From CAYHWE01 sp964360445 (GTDB lineage Bacteria > Patescibacteriota > Patescibacteriia > Patescibacteriales > JAKAJF01), in assembly GCA_964360445.1 (NCBI GenBank), contig CAYHWE010000035.1, positions 1 through 9,445 on the forward strand: a stretch of 9,445 nt of DNA, in the 5' to 3' direction. Shown in pieces: positions 1-4,710 of the stretch (its first letter is position 1; each line of letters starts with the position of its first letter). A model generated the notes under the pieces. That model was not told the DNA's origin. It ran no database searches and saw nothing but the letters and a program-made list of their open reading frames with translations. A program made the position numbers and the translations under genes.

Positions 1-344
1 GGAGCGCCGCCCTGTCCAGCCCTGTCCAACATGATCATATTTTCAGCTATGATCTCAGTGCGATATTTTTTCACTCCGTCCTGGCCGACCCAATCCCTTG
101 TCTGCAGCCTGCCCTCAATATAAACCTTCGAGCCTTTATGCAGATACTGGGCGCAGATATCAGCAAGCTTTCTCCAAGCAACAATATTATGGAACTCAAC
201 TTTTTCCTGTTTCTGCCCGGACTGGTCGGTCCAAACATAGCTGGTCGCCACTGAGAATGAAGTTACATTCGCCCCGTTCCCCGTAGTCCTTACTTCAGGA
301 TCCCTGGTTAAATTGCCGATAATCATAACTTTGTTCAGATTCAT
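1..344 (-). CDS. ssb: Single-stranded DNA-binding protein SSB, 3' end outside window
   Basis: The first 114 codons read as the N-terminal OB-fold of a bacterial SSB. The protein coats single-stranded DNA in replication, recombination and repair. It begins MNLNKVMIIGNLTRDPEVR, followed by SFSVATSYVWTD, VEFHNIVAWRKLADICAQYL, KGSKVYIEGRLQTRDW and KYRTEIIAENMIML, which are the conserved strands of the family in the expected order. The reading frame stays open to base 1, just after a Gly/Gln-rich stretch (RAGQGG) that normally begins the flexible tail, so the C-terminal acidic tip is not visible. The ATG is placed where the family normally starts; upstream there is no convincing Shine-Dalgarno sequence, only GGATGG about 15 bases away. 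It lies 75 bases downstream of rpsF on the same strand, matching the common rpsF-ssb(-rpsR) operon, so rpsR may lie beyond the edge. Confidence 0.96.
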   Translation of the reverse strand, partial: MNLNKVMIIGNLTRDPEVRTTGNGANVTSFSVATSYVWTDQSGQKQEKVEFHNIVAWRKLADICAQYLHKGSKVYIEGRLQTRDWVGQDGVKKYRTEIIAENMIMLDRAGQGGA

Positions 345-361
345 ATGTTTTTTTGAAATCC

Positions 362-378
362 ATCCGGCTTTAGCGGAT
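362..378 (-). other. Small hairpin in the rpsF-ssb gap
   Basis: In the 75-base gap between rpsF and ssb, ATCCG and CGGAT form a five-base-pair stem around a seven-base loop. No T-run follows, so it does not look like an intrinsic terminator. It could be a processing or pausing site in the rpsF-ssb transcript, or simply chance. Nothing else is recognisable in this gap. Confidence 0.25.
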
Positions 379-419
379 TAATTTCTGTTAATTTTCAAAG
401 CTTAAAAGAATTGAATATT

Positions 420-914
420 TTAAAGAAGGCTGTCTGTGTCCAAAATCTTGTCCAATTTATCATCTAAATCGGTTAAGGTGATCTTATCTTTGTCTTTATC
501 CTTATCTTTTTCTTTCATCTTTTGCTCTACCACTTCCTCTTTCGGAGCCTTGGCCGCTATTTTTTCGGCAATTTTCTTCTCTCTTTCGATTTCTTCCGCC
601 GTCTTTACTCTCTTTGATACGATCTGATGGCGTAAAACATCAGAAGACATCCTTAAAAAACGATCAACTTTGGCCAAATTTTCTCCAGCCAGATCAAATT
701 CAACCAAGCCATAATAGCCATGGTAAAAATTATTGATCGGGTAGGATAAACGTCTTTTGCCCCAATCCTCTGCCAAGGTGATATTACCTCCGTTGTCAGA
801 AATAATCTTGTTGATCTTTTCCGCGATCGGTTTGACTTCTTCCTCTGTGAATTGGTTGGAAATCATATACAACAATTCATAATGAGGGATCTTTGATGAC
901 TTTGTTTTTGACAT
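420..914 (-). CDS. rpsF: 30S ribosomal protein S6
   Basis: This is S6, which pairs with S18 on the platform of the 30S subunit. The core shows HYELLYMIS near residue 11, the hallmark EDWGKRRLSYPINNFYHGYYGLVEFD around residues 47-72, and a later DRFLRMSSDVLRHQIV helix. At 164 aa it is longer than the usual 95-135: after about residue 105 comes a Lys/Glu-rich tail with an alternating Lys-Asp run and a final acidic segment, LTDLDDKLDKILDTDSLL. The frame is open for 77 codons further upstream, but that part has no S6 similarity and overlaps a leader RNA and its promoter. I therefore start at MSKTKSSKIPHYELL. There is no Shine-Dalgarno sequence before this ATG (upstream bases are CATTCGTGTTTTT). 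It is first in an operon with ssb. Confidence 0.95.
   Translation of the reverse strand: MSKTKSSKIPHYELLYMISNQFTEEEVKPIAEKINKIISDNGGNITLAEDWGKRRLSYPINNFYHGYYGLVEFDLAGENLAKVDRFLRMSSDVLRHQIVSKRVKTAEEIEREKKIAEKIAAKAPKEEVVEQKMKEKDKDKDKDKITLTDLDDKLDKILDTDSLL
483..512 (-). repeat. Hexameric Lys-Asp codon repeat in the rpsF tail
   Basis: Tandem AAR-GAY codons (AAAGAT, AAGGAT, AAAGAC, AAAGAT) encode a Lys-Asp run of about four units after a Lys-Glu pair. The near-identical six-base units suggest replication slippage. The tail it sits in is expected to be disordered and is not part of the S6 fold. Confidence 0.6.
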
Positions 915-930
915 AAAAACACGAATGAAA

Positions 931-962
931 CGGATTAGAACCGATATGGCCGATTTAATCCG
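931..962 (-). promoter_or_regulatory. Hairpin just upstream of the rpsF start
   Basis: CGGATTA (962-956) and TAATCCG (937-931) form a perfect seven-base-pair stem, ending about 17 bases before the rpsF ATG. The loop contains two direct copies of ATCGG. Its position between the leader terminator and the start codon would let it affect ribosome access. Function is inferred from position only. Confidence 0.4.
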
Positions 963-986
963 AGTGTTAATTATTGAATTAAAATT

Positions 987-1030
987 AAAAAAACTCCCGG
1001 TATTCTTTACAAAAAGACTCTTCGGGAGTT
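987..1030 (-). terminator. Intrinsic terminator (attenuator) inside the rpsF leader
   Basis: On the minus strand AACTCCCG (1030-1023) pairs with CGGGAGT (999-993), and a run of seven T follows (993-987). It lies downstream of the predicted rpsF promoter and upstream of the rpsF start, so it would end transcription before the gene unless the fold is disrupted. The loop is about 23 bases long and carries GAATACC (1005-999), which can pair instead with GGTATTC (1042-1036). The two helices interleave, so they either form a pseudoknot or exclude one another. Confidence 0.6.
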
Positions 1031-1039
1031 TTGGAGAAT

Positions 1040-1095
1040 ACCTTTCCCGCCTTATACCGACGGGATTGCCCTGAAAATAGGGTTGTTGGGAAGGT
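1040..1095 (-). promoter_or_regulatory. Structured 5' leader of rpsF mRNA
   Basis: ACCTTCCC (1095-1088) can pair with GGGAAAGGT (1048-1040) with one bulged A. Inside are a CCCT/AGGG hairpin (1082-1069) and a CCCGTC/GGCGGG hairpin, giving a three-way-junction-like fold. The right arm overlaps GGTATTC (1042-1036), the segment that can pair with the loop of the downstream terminator, so the folds are coupled. S6:S18 autoregulatory leaders on rpsF operons are known in other bacteria. Assigning this leader to that class is inference; an unrelated attenuator is possible. Confidence 0.45.
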
Positions 1096-1116
1096 TTATA
1101 TTTAATTGATAATAGC

Positions 1117-1145
1117 ACTATAACACAAGACCCTAAAAATTGCAA
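1117..1145 (-). promoter_or_regulatory. Sigma-70-like promoter for rpsF-ssb
   Basis: The minus strand reads TTGCAA (1145-1140), 17 bases, TATAGT (1122-1117). A start near 1110 would give a leader of roughly 195 nt carrying the structures described above. The -35 box is a palindrome and also fits the opposite promoter. Confidence 0.6.
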
Positions 1146-1168
1146 GAGTGGTAATTTTGTGTTACTAT
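1140..1168 (+). promoter_or_regulatory. Sigma-70-like promoter for the RNA methyltransferase
   Basis: The plus strand reads TTGCAA (1140-1145), 17 bases, TACTAT (1163-1168). The predicted start, about 1175, is only a few bases before the ATG at 1179, implying a nearly leaderless mRNA. The -35 hexamer is shared with the divergent rpsF promoter. Confidence 0.5.
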
Positions 1169-1178
1169 AAATGAAATT

Positions 1179-2357
1179 ATGAAATATTTCTTCTGTTTAG
1201 GCACAAATCAGACCCTTTCCATAGCTGAAATAACGTCAGTTTTAAAGGAGTCAGGCTCATGGCAAATCGCCAATGAGCAAATTTTTATTTTGGAAAATGA
1301 GGCCATAAATGCCCAGGATTTAATAAGAAGACTGGGCGGAACAATCAAAATCGGGATTATTGAGAAAGAAATCAACAGGCATCAAATCCTTAAAAATTTC
1401 CAGAATCTGCTGGATCTTAAGCATATCCAGGACAAATTCAAATTTGGCATCTCCCATTATGGCAGAGGCAAATTAAATATCCGCCCTTTGGGCATGGAAG
1501 TAAAGAAATACCTGAAAGAAAACGGCAAAAGCGCAAGATGGGTAATCAGCAAAGAGCCGACTCTTTCGAGCGTAGTTGTCGAGCAAAATAAATTGACTGG
1601 CAAGGGCATCGAATTTGTCTTAATTTCCCATCCGACAAATCCGGAAAGATACTTTGTGGGCAGGACTCTAGCCGTACAGCCTTTCAAAGAATTATCATTC
1701 CGCGATTTCGGGAGGCCGGCAAGAGATGATTATTCCGGTATGTTGCCGCCAAAACTTGCCCAAATCATGATCAATTTATCAGGAGCAGATTACAAAGACA
1801 AGATCCTGGATCCTTTTTGCGGATCCGGCACGGTAATCATGGAAGCGCTGTTAATGGGATATAGCACTGTCTTAGGCAGTGACATTTCAGAAAAGGCAAT
1901 AAATGATACGAAGAAAAATACTGAATGGGTTAAAGACAATTATCAATTATCAATTATCAATTATCAATTTTTTAAAAAGAGCGCGACTGAATTGTCTGAT
2001 ATTTTCACACAAAGCTCTATCGGCGCGATCGTAACTGAGCCATATCTTGGCCCGCAAAGAGGAAATGTGAATGTTGCGCAGACTGCTAAAGGCTTAGAAA
2101 AATTATATTCAGACAGCTTGCTTGAATTTAGAAATATCTTAAAGCCGGGTGGAAGAATAACCATGATCTGGCCCATCCTTTCCTCCTTCAGGCAACAAGT
2201 TTTTTTAAATCCAAAATTACACGGACTTAAAATAATAAATCCGATCCCGGAAAAGATAAGAGACAACAGGATCATGAAGCTAACAGGCCGTTCAACGATG
2301 ATTTACGGCCGCGAAGGACAAAAAGTTTGGAGAGAAATCGTAGTATTGGAGAAATAA
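1179..2357 (+). CDS. THUMP/Trm11-type RNA N2-guanine methyltransferase
   Basis: This 392-aa protein resembles the COG1041/Trm11 family of SAM-dependent RNA methylases; archaeal and eukaryotic members make N2-methylguanosine at tRNA position 10. The N-terminal half (about 1-165) is a divergent THUMP-like RNA-binding region. It leads into RPARDDYSGMLPPKLAQIM (179-197), the family's linker into the catalytic domain. There DPFCGSGT (211-218) is SAM motif I, D235 in GSDIS is the likely ribose-binding acid, and TEPYLG (286-291) stands where the (N/D)PPY motif IV is expected. LKPGG (321-325) matches a late Rossmann strand. Residues 254-264 are encoded by a heptamer repeat. No Shine-Dalgarno precedes the ATG, and an out-of-frame ATG at 1171 stops after three codons. 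It is a single-gene unit ending in a terminator. The exact target RNA is not determinable here. Confidence 0.85.
   Translation: MKYFFCLGTNQTLSIAEITSVLKESGSWQIANEQIFILENEAINAQDLIRRLGGTIKIGIIEKEINRHQILKNFQNLLDLKHIQDKFKFGISHYGRGKLNIRPLGMEVKKYLKENGKSARWVISKEPTLSSVVVEQNKLTGKGIEFVLISHPTNPERYFVGRTLAVQPFKELSFRDFGRPARDDYSGMLPPKLAQIMINLSGADYKDKILDPFCGSGTVIMEALLMGYSTVLGSDISEKAINDTKKNTEWVKDNYQLSIINYQFFKKSATELSDIFTQSSIGAIVTEPYLGPQRGNVNVAQTAKGLEKLYSDSLLEFRNILKPGGRITMIWPILSSFRQQVFLNPKLHGLKIINPIPEKIRDNRIMKLTGRSTMIYGREGQKVWREIVVLEK
1937..1969 (+). repeat. Tandem heptamer CAATTAT repeat inside the methyltransferase gene
   Basis: Four exact copies of CAATTAT plus a partial CAATT lie in frame and encode the Asn-Tyr-Gln-rich segment NYQLSIINYQF between SAM motif I and the catalytic motif. 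Three heptamers equal 21 bases, so three extra copies leave the frame intact. A related degenerate CAATTNN array lies in the clpP leader (3503-3530). Confidence 0.85.
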
Positions 2358-2388
2358 AAAAGGCGAGGCGTTCAGTCCTCGTCTTTTT
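2356..2388. terminator. Bidirectional intrinsic terminator between convergent genes
   Basis: AGGCGAGG (2361-2368) and CCTCGTCT (2377-2384) form a stem flanked by A-runs on the left and T-runs on the right, so it can end transcription from either side. It directly follows the methyltransferase stop and overlaps the stop of the small minus-strand gene. Confidence 0.85.
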
Positions 2389-2788
2389 ATTGAGGGTTGA
2401 TTTGGGCCCTTGTTGCCCTTTCCCTCCAGCCGATTTTTTCTGCTATCCGATTGCCTATCCAAGCAGCAAAAGCGCACCTGGATTCCGGAAAAACCTTTTT
2501 AAAATACTCCTGATATGTTTCCTCTGTGATTTCCCCTCTACGGCAAGCCGTAGTCTTTTTTGCGATTAAACGATCCGGGAAATTGATTTTAATATATTCA
2601 TCATACCCTTCCTGCGTGATTCGACCATGAAAATATTTAGAGGCTATTTCCAGGTCTGCATCAGCCAATTCATCGGGGTTGATTTCCTCGAAATGGACAT
2701 CAGCTTTTTCAGCTTTAAGTTTCCAAAGAACTTTTCTCGCCTCCTCAGCCTCATGCTGATGGAAGTGGTCCAGGCCTCTGTTCGGCAT
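2387..2788 (-). CDS. Small uncharacterised protein with an internal duplication
   Basis: I do not recognise a named family. The 133-aa product is charged and predicted mainly helical, with no signal peptide or membrane segment. Two segments 30 residues apart match: GRITQEGYDEYIKINFP (55-71) and GEITEETYQEYFKKVFP (85-101), sharing G-x-I-T-x-E-x-Y-x-E-Y-x-K-x-x-F-P. The N-terminal part has a His-rich stretch (HFHQHEAEEA, 8-17); Cys residues occur at 82 and 105. The frame extends 19 codons upstream to an ATG at 2845, but the start at 2788 is chosen because GGGAGGTGA lies a few bases before it, the strongest ribosome binding site in the window. It has a possible promoter of its own, sits downstream of clpP and converges on the methyltransferase. 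A small cytoplasmic regulatory or binding protein is possible, but no function can be assigned. Confidence 0.8.
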   Translation of the reverse strand: MPNRGLDHFHQHEAEEARKVLWKLKAEKADVHFEEINPDELADADLEIASKYFHGRITQEGYDEYIKINFPDRLIAKKTTACRRGEITEETYQEYFKKVFPESRCAFAAWIGNRIAEKIGWRERATRAQINPQ

Positions 2789-2792
2789 GCTC

Positions 2793-2801
2793 TCACCTCC
2801 C
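2793..2801 (-). promoter_or_regulatory. Strong Shine-Dalgarno site fixing the start of the small gene
   Basis: The minus strand reads GGGAGGTGA, four bases before the ATG at 2788-2786. This near-complete anti-16S match selects the internal ATG over the in-frame one at 2845. Confidence 0.85.
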
Positions 2802-2856
2802 ATATATTTTTCTTGCTCGTTTGAATAAGCAAATCGCATTGGCATAATTTAATTAC

Positions 2857-2885
2857 ATTATACTCCTTTCTTAAATAAATAAAAA
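2857..2885 (-). promoter_or_regulatory. Possible promoter for the small gene
   Basis: A perfect TATAAT (2862-2857) lies downstream of the clpP terminator. The -35 region 17 bases upstream is poor (TTTTTA, 2885-2880) and overlaps the terminator's T-run. The predicted leader is about 60 nt. Confidence 0.45.
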
Positions 2886-2908
2886 CAGAGGCTCAAGCCT
2901 CTGTTTTT
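2881..2908. terminator. Intrinsic terminator after clpP
   Basis: A perfect 12-base-pair inverted repeat (AAAAACAGAGGC / GCCTCTGTTTTT) encloses a four-base loop. The T-run on the minus strand follows the clpP stop by 10 bases; the symmetric A/T flanks make it potentially bidirectional. Confidence 0.9.
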
Positions 2909-2918
2909 ATTTATCATA

Positions 2919-3497
2919 TTACTTCGTAATTATCTTGTCGATCAATCCGTACTTTCTCGCTTCTTCCGGATTCATGAAATAATCGCGGTCAGTATCTTTT
3001 TCCAAGGTGGCTATCTTCTGTCCTGTGTGCTTGGCTAGAATCTGATTAAGCTTATCCTTTGTTTTTAAGATATGCTCAGCCATAATTTTGATATCAGTTG
3101 CCTGACCCTCTCCTCCGCCCATGACCTGATGGATCATTATTTCACTGTTTGGCAAAGAAAATCTTTTACCTTTGGCGCCGGCCGCTAAAAGCACCGCGCC
3201 CATACTGGCGGCAATACCGACGCAAATAGTAGATACGTCCGCTTTGATATACTGCATAGTATCATAAATCGCCAAACCGGCGGTAACCGAGCCGCCCGGG
3301 GTATTGATATAAAACTTGATATCTTTGTCCTTATTTTCAGCGTCAAGGAATAAGAGCTGCGCGATGACAATATTGGCGACATGATCCGTAACCGGCTCTC
3401 CTAAAAACACGATCCTGTCCTTGAGCAATCGCGAATAGATATCATAGGCGCGCTCTCCGTAAGTTGATTTTTCTATGACTGTCGGTATTAATGGCAT
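2919..3497 (-). CDS. clpP: ATP-dependent Clp protease proteolytic subunit
   Basis: ClpP is the serine peptidase that forms the tetradecameric degradation chamber and works with a Clp ATPase unfoldase such as ClpX or ClpC, neither of which is in this window. The 192-aa length is normal. The catalytic triad is visible: Ser98 in GIAASMGA, His123 in EIMIHQVMGG and Asp172 in DTDRDYFM. The fold signatures DRIVFLGEPV (27-36), FYINTPGGSVTAGLAIYDTM (62-81) and EEARKYGLID (178-187) are intact, and the short N-terminus begins MPLIPTVIEKSTYGERAYDI as in other ClpPs. The ATG has no Shine-Dalgarno; the bases before it are an AT-rich heptad repeat that can fold into a hairpin. A promoter is predicted about 70 bases upstream and a strong terminator follows, so it is probably also transcribed on its own. 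Confidence 0.98.
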   Translation of the reverse strand: MPLIPTVIEKSTYGERAYDIYSRLLKDRIVFLGEPVTDHVANIVIAQLLFLDAENKDKDIKFYINTPGGSVTAGLAIYDTMQYIKADVSTICVGIAASMGAVLLAAGAKGKRFSLPNSEIMIHQVMGGGEGQATDIKIMAEHILKTKDKLNQILAKHTGQKIATLEKDTDRDYFMNPEEARKYGLIDKIITK

Positions 3498-3498
3498 A

Positions 3499-3533
3499 TA
3501 TTCAATTTACAATTATCAATTTTCAATTGAATA
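3499..3533 (-). repeat. Degenerate heptad repeat and hairpin in the clpP leader
   Basis: On the plus strand, four consecutive seven-base units of the form CAATTNN (CAATTTA, CAATTAT, CAATTTT, CAATTGA) occupy 3503-3530. The outer parts are also an inverted repeat: TATTCAATT (minus 3533-3525) can pair with AATTGAATA (3507-3499), ending one base before the clpP ATG. The second unit is identical to the CAATTAT unit in the methyltransferase gene. Confidence 0.7.
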
Positions 3534-3565
3534 CTTGTAAAAATATTAAATTATAATCAAACTTT

Positions 3566-3594
3566 ATAATAACATAAATAATTCATAAATTCAA
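3566..3594 (-). promoter_or_regulatory. Sigma-70-like promoter for clpP
   Basis: The minus strand reads TTGAAT (3594-3589), 17 bases, TATTAT (3571-3566). A second perfect TATAAT at 3555-3550 has a poorer -35. The predicted leader is about 62 nt. No clear terminator separates it from nrnA, only a weak CTAAT/ATTAG hairpin spanning the nrnA stop. Confidence 0.5.
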
Positions 3595-3630
3595 CTGGCT
3601 CAATTTCAATAGCAAACTAATCATTGATAA

Positions 3631-4593
3631 TTAGACTATCCTCCACTGGCCATTCACATCCTCTAACTTGCCTTCAATGACAAATCCGGCCGCCTTGGAA
3701 TGTCCGCCTCCGCCTAGGGCGATCGCTAGCGGCGCGATGTCCGCTTTTGCCGACCTTATGCTTCCCTTGATCAGCCCGCCCGGCTTTTCAAATAGGATCA
3801 AAACTCCGGTAACTTCCTGCAAATTGCTCAAAAAATTAGACATACCCTCAAGCTCTTCATCGCTTACTCCTTCCGCATCCGCGAGGGTCAAAACCGTAAA
3901 AGCCAGATTGTATTCTTTGTTTATTTCTAGCCGCGCCATTGCCGCTCCCCAAGCCTTAAGTCCGGACAGACTTTTATTGCGCCAAGTCTTTTCCATGATG
4001 CGCGGCAATTTCGCCCCTCGTTCCAGCATTTCCGATGAAATCTGCATCGTCTTGTCTGTCGTTGCCGGAAAAAGAAAATTCCCCGTATCAACGGAGATGC
4101 CGGTCAAGATCGAATCTGCCACATTCTTATTTATCCTGATTTTATTCGCTTTGAAAAAATCAAAAATCAATTCTGTCGTGGAGGCGGCTTGAGGGTTTTT
4201 TATCTCCAGATCGGCCCAATCATCTATCTTCGGATGATGGTCTATGTTTATTACAAACTGATTCTTCCTCCTGTTTCGTATCTCGTCAATCAGCCTTGTC
4301 CTCCTGATATCGCCACAATCAAAAACAATAACAAGGTCGTAATCGGAAAAATTGAACTTGCTTTTATCGGTTTCGATTTTTTCAACATGAGACAAGAAGC
4401 TGAAATTTGCCGGCGCCTTGTCAGCGCAAAATGCAAAAAAACTTTTCTCTAAGCCGATCAACAAGTCCATCATGGCGCAAATCGAACCAAGCCCGTCTCC
4501 GTCCGGCTTTTCATGGGTCACCAAGAAAATATTGTCCGCTTCTCTTATTTTGGCGTATATTCGGTTATATAAGACATTTACGCTTGTGCTCAT
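3631..4593 (-). CDS. nrnA: DHH/DHHA1 phosphoesterase, NrnA-like
   Basis: This 320-aa protein belongs to the DHH-DHHA1 family typified by NrnA, which degrades short oligonucleotides and, in some species, dephosphorylates pAp; some relatives hydrolyse cyclic dinucleotides. The metal-binding motifs are complete: THEKPDGDGLGS (26-37), VFDCGD (90-95), DHHP (118-121) and GISVDTGNF (165-173). The C-terminal DHHA1 substrate-binding domain carries KGSIRS (276-281) and GGGGHSKAAGF (294-304). There are no added sensory or membrane domains, so it is the stand-alone cytoplasmic form. The start has GAGGG eight bases upstream. Its position after infB-rbfA is a widespread arrangement, though here the rbfA terminator and an embedded promoter separate it from those genes. 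The exact substrate cannot be read from sequence; the symbol is by family. Confidence 0.93.
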   Translation of the reverse strand: MSTSVNVLYNRIYAKIREADNIFLVTHEKPDGDGLGSICAMMDLLIGLEKSFFAFCADKAPANFSFLSHVEKIETDKSKFNFSDYDLVIVFDCGDIRRTRLIDEIRNRRKNQFVINIDHHPKIDDWADLEIKNPQAASTTELIFDFFKANKIRINKNVADSILTGISVDTGNFLFPATTDKTMQISSEMLERGAKLPRIMEKTWRNKSLSGLKAWGAAMARLEINKEYNLAFTVLTLADAEGVSDEELEGMSNFLSNLQEVTGVLILFEKPGGLIKGSIRSAKADIAPLAIALGGGGHSKAAGFVIEGKLEDVNGQWRIV

Positions 4594-4612
4594 AATTTAA
4601 TCCCTCTAACCC

Positions 4613-4628
4613 TCCGCCAGCTGGCAGA
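4613..4628. repeat. Short GC-rich palindrome upstream of nrnA
   Basis: GCCAGCTGGC (4616-4625) is a perfect ten-base palindrome, extended by TCC/AGA-side flanks with one mismatched pair. It sits in the AT-rich nrnA leader immediately upstream of the purine-rich ribosome binding region. It could be a hairpin, a protein site or one copy of a dispersed repeat. Confidence 0.5.
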
Positions 4629-4635
4629 TTAAAGA

Positions 4636-4666
4636 GTGCTAAAATTTCAGTGCAATCACGTGCTAA
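4636..4666 (-). promoter_or_regulatory. Repeated GTGC boxes in the nrnA leader
   Basis: Plus-strand GTGCTAA occurs at 4636-4642 and again at 4660-4666, with GTGCAA at 4650-4655 between them. The spacing is 14 and 10 bases. The unit AGTGCTAA resembles half of a CIRCE (HrcA) operator, but the required inverted partner is absent. It may be an operator of direct repeats or chance. Confidence 0.3.
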
Positions 4667-4681
4667 TCAGTGGTTCAGACA

Positions 4682-4710
4682 TTTATAACAAAAAAAGAGG
4701 GGCTTTGCAA
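4682..4710 (-). promoter_or_regulatory. Promoter for nrnA embedded in the rbfA terminator
   Basis: The minus strand reads TTGCAA (4710-4705), 17 bases, TATAAA (4687-4682). The -35 lies in the terminator loop, and the spacer contains the descending arm and T-run. A start near 4675 gives a leader of about 80 nt. Confidence 0.5.

Noticed and set aside
987..1030. Plus-strand terminator for a gene upstream
   Set aside because: No plus-strand gene precedes it, and the long T-run is on the minus strand, downstream of the predicted rpsF promoter.
915..1145. In-frame N-terminal extension of rpsF by 77 codons to an ATG at 1145
   Set aside because: The extension has no S6 similarity and overlaps a promoter, a structured leader and a terminator. 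S6 proteins begin close to the HYEL motif.
1937..1969. CRISPR-like repeat array
   Set aside because: The units are seven bases in direct tandem with no spacers and lie inside a coding region.
2327..2569. Plus-strand open frame across the methyltransferase end and the small gene
   Set aside because: It runs through a strong terminator and overlaps two better supported genes; there is no ribosome site.
2789..2845. Upstream in-frame ATG (2845) for the small unknown gene
   Set aside because: No ribosome site at proper spacing, while GGGAGGTGA sits directly before the ATG at 2788.
3668..4600. Plus-strand open frames opposite nrnA
   Set aside because: nrnA on the minus strand has every family motif; the opposite frames have none.
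4630..4670. CIRCE/HrcA operator
   Set aside because: Only TTAGCACTC-like half-sites in direct orientation are present; the GAGTGCTAA partner at nine-base spacing is missing.
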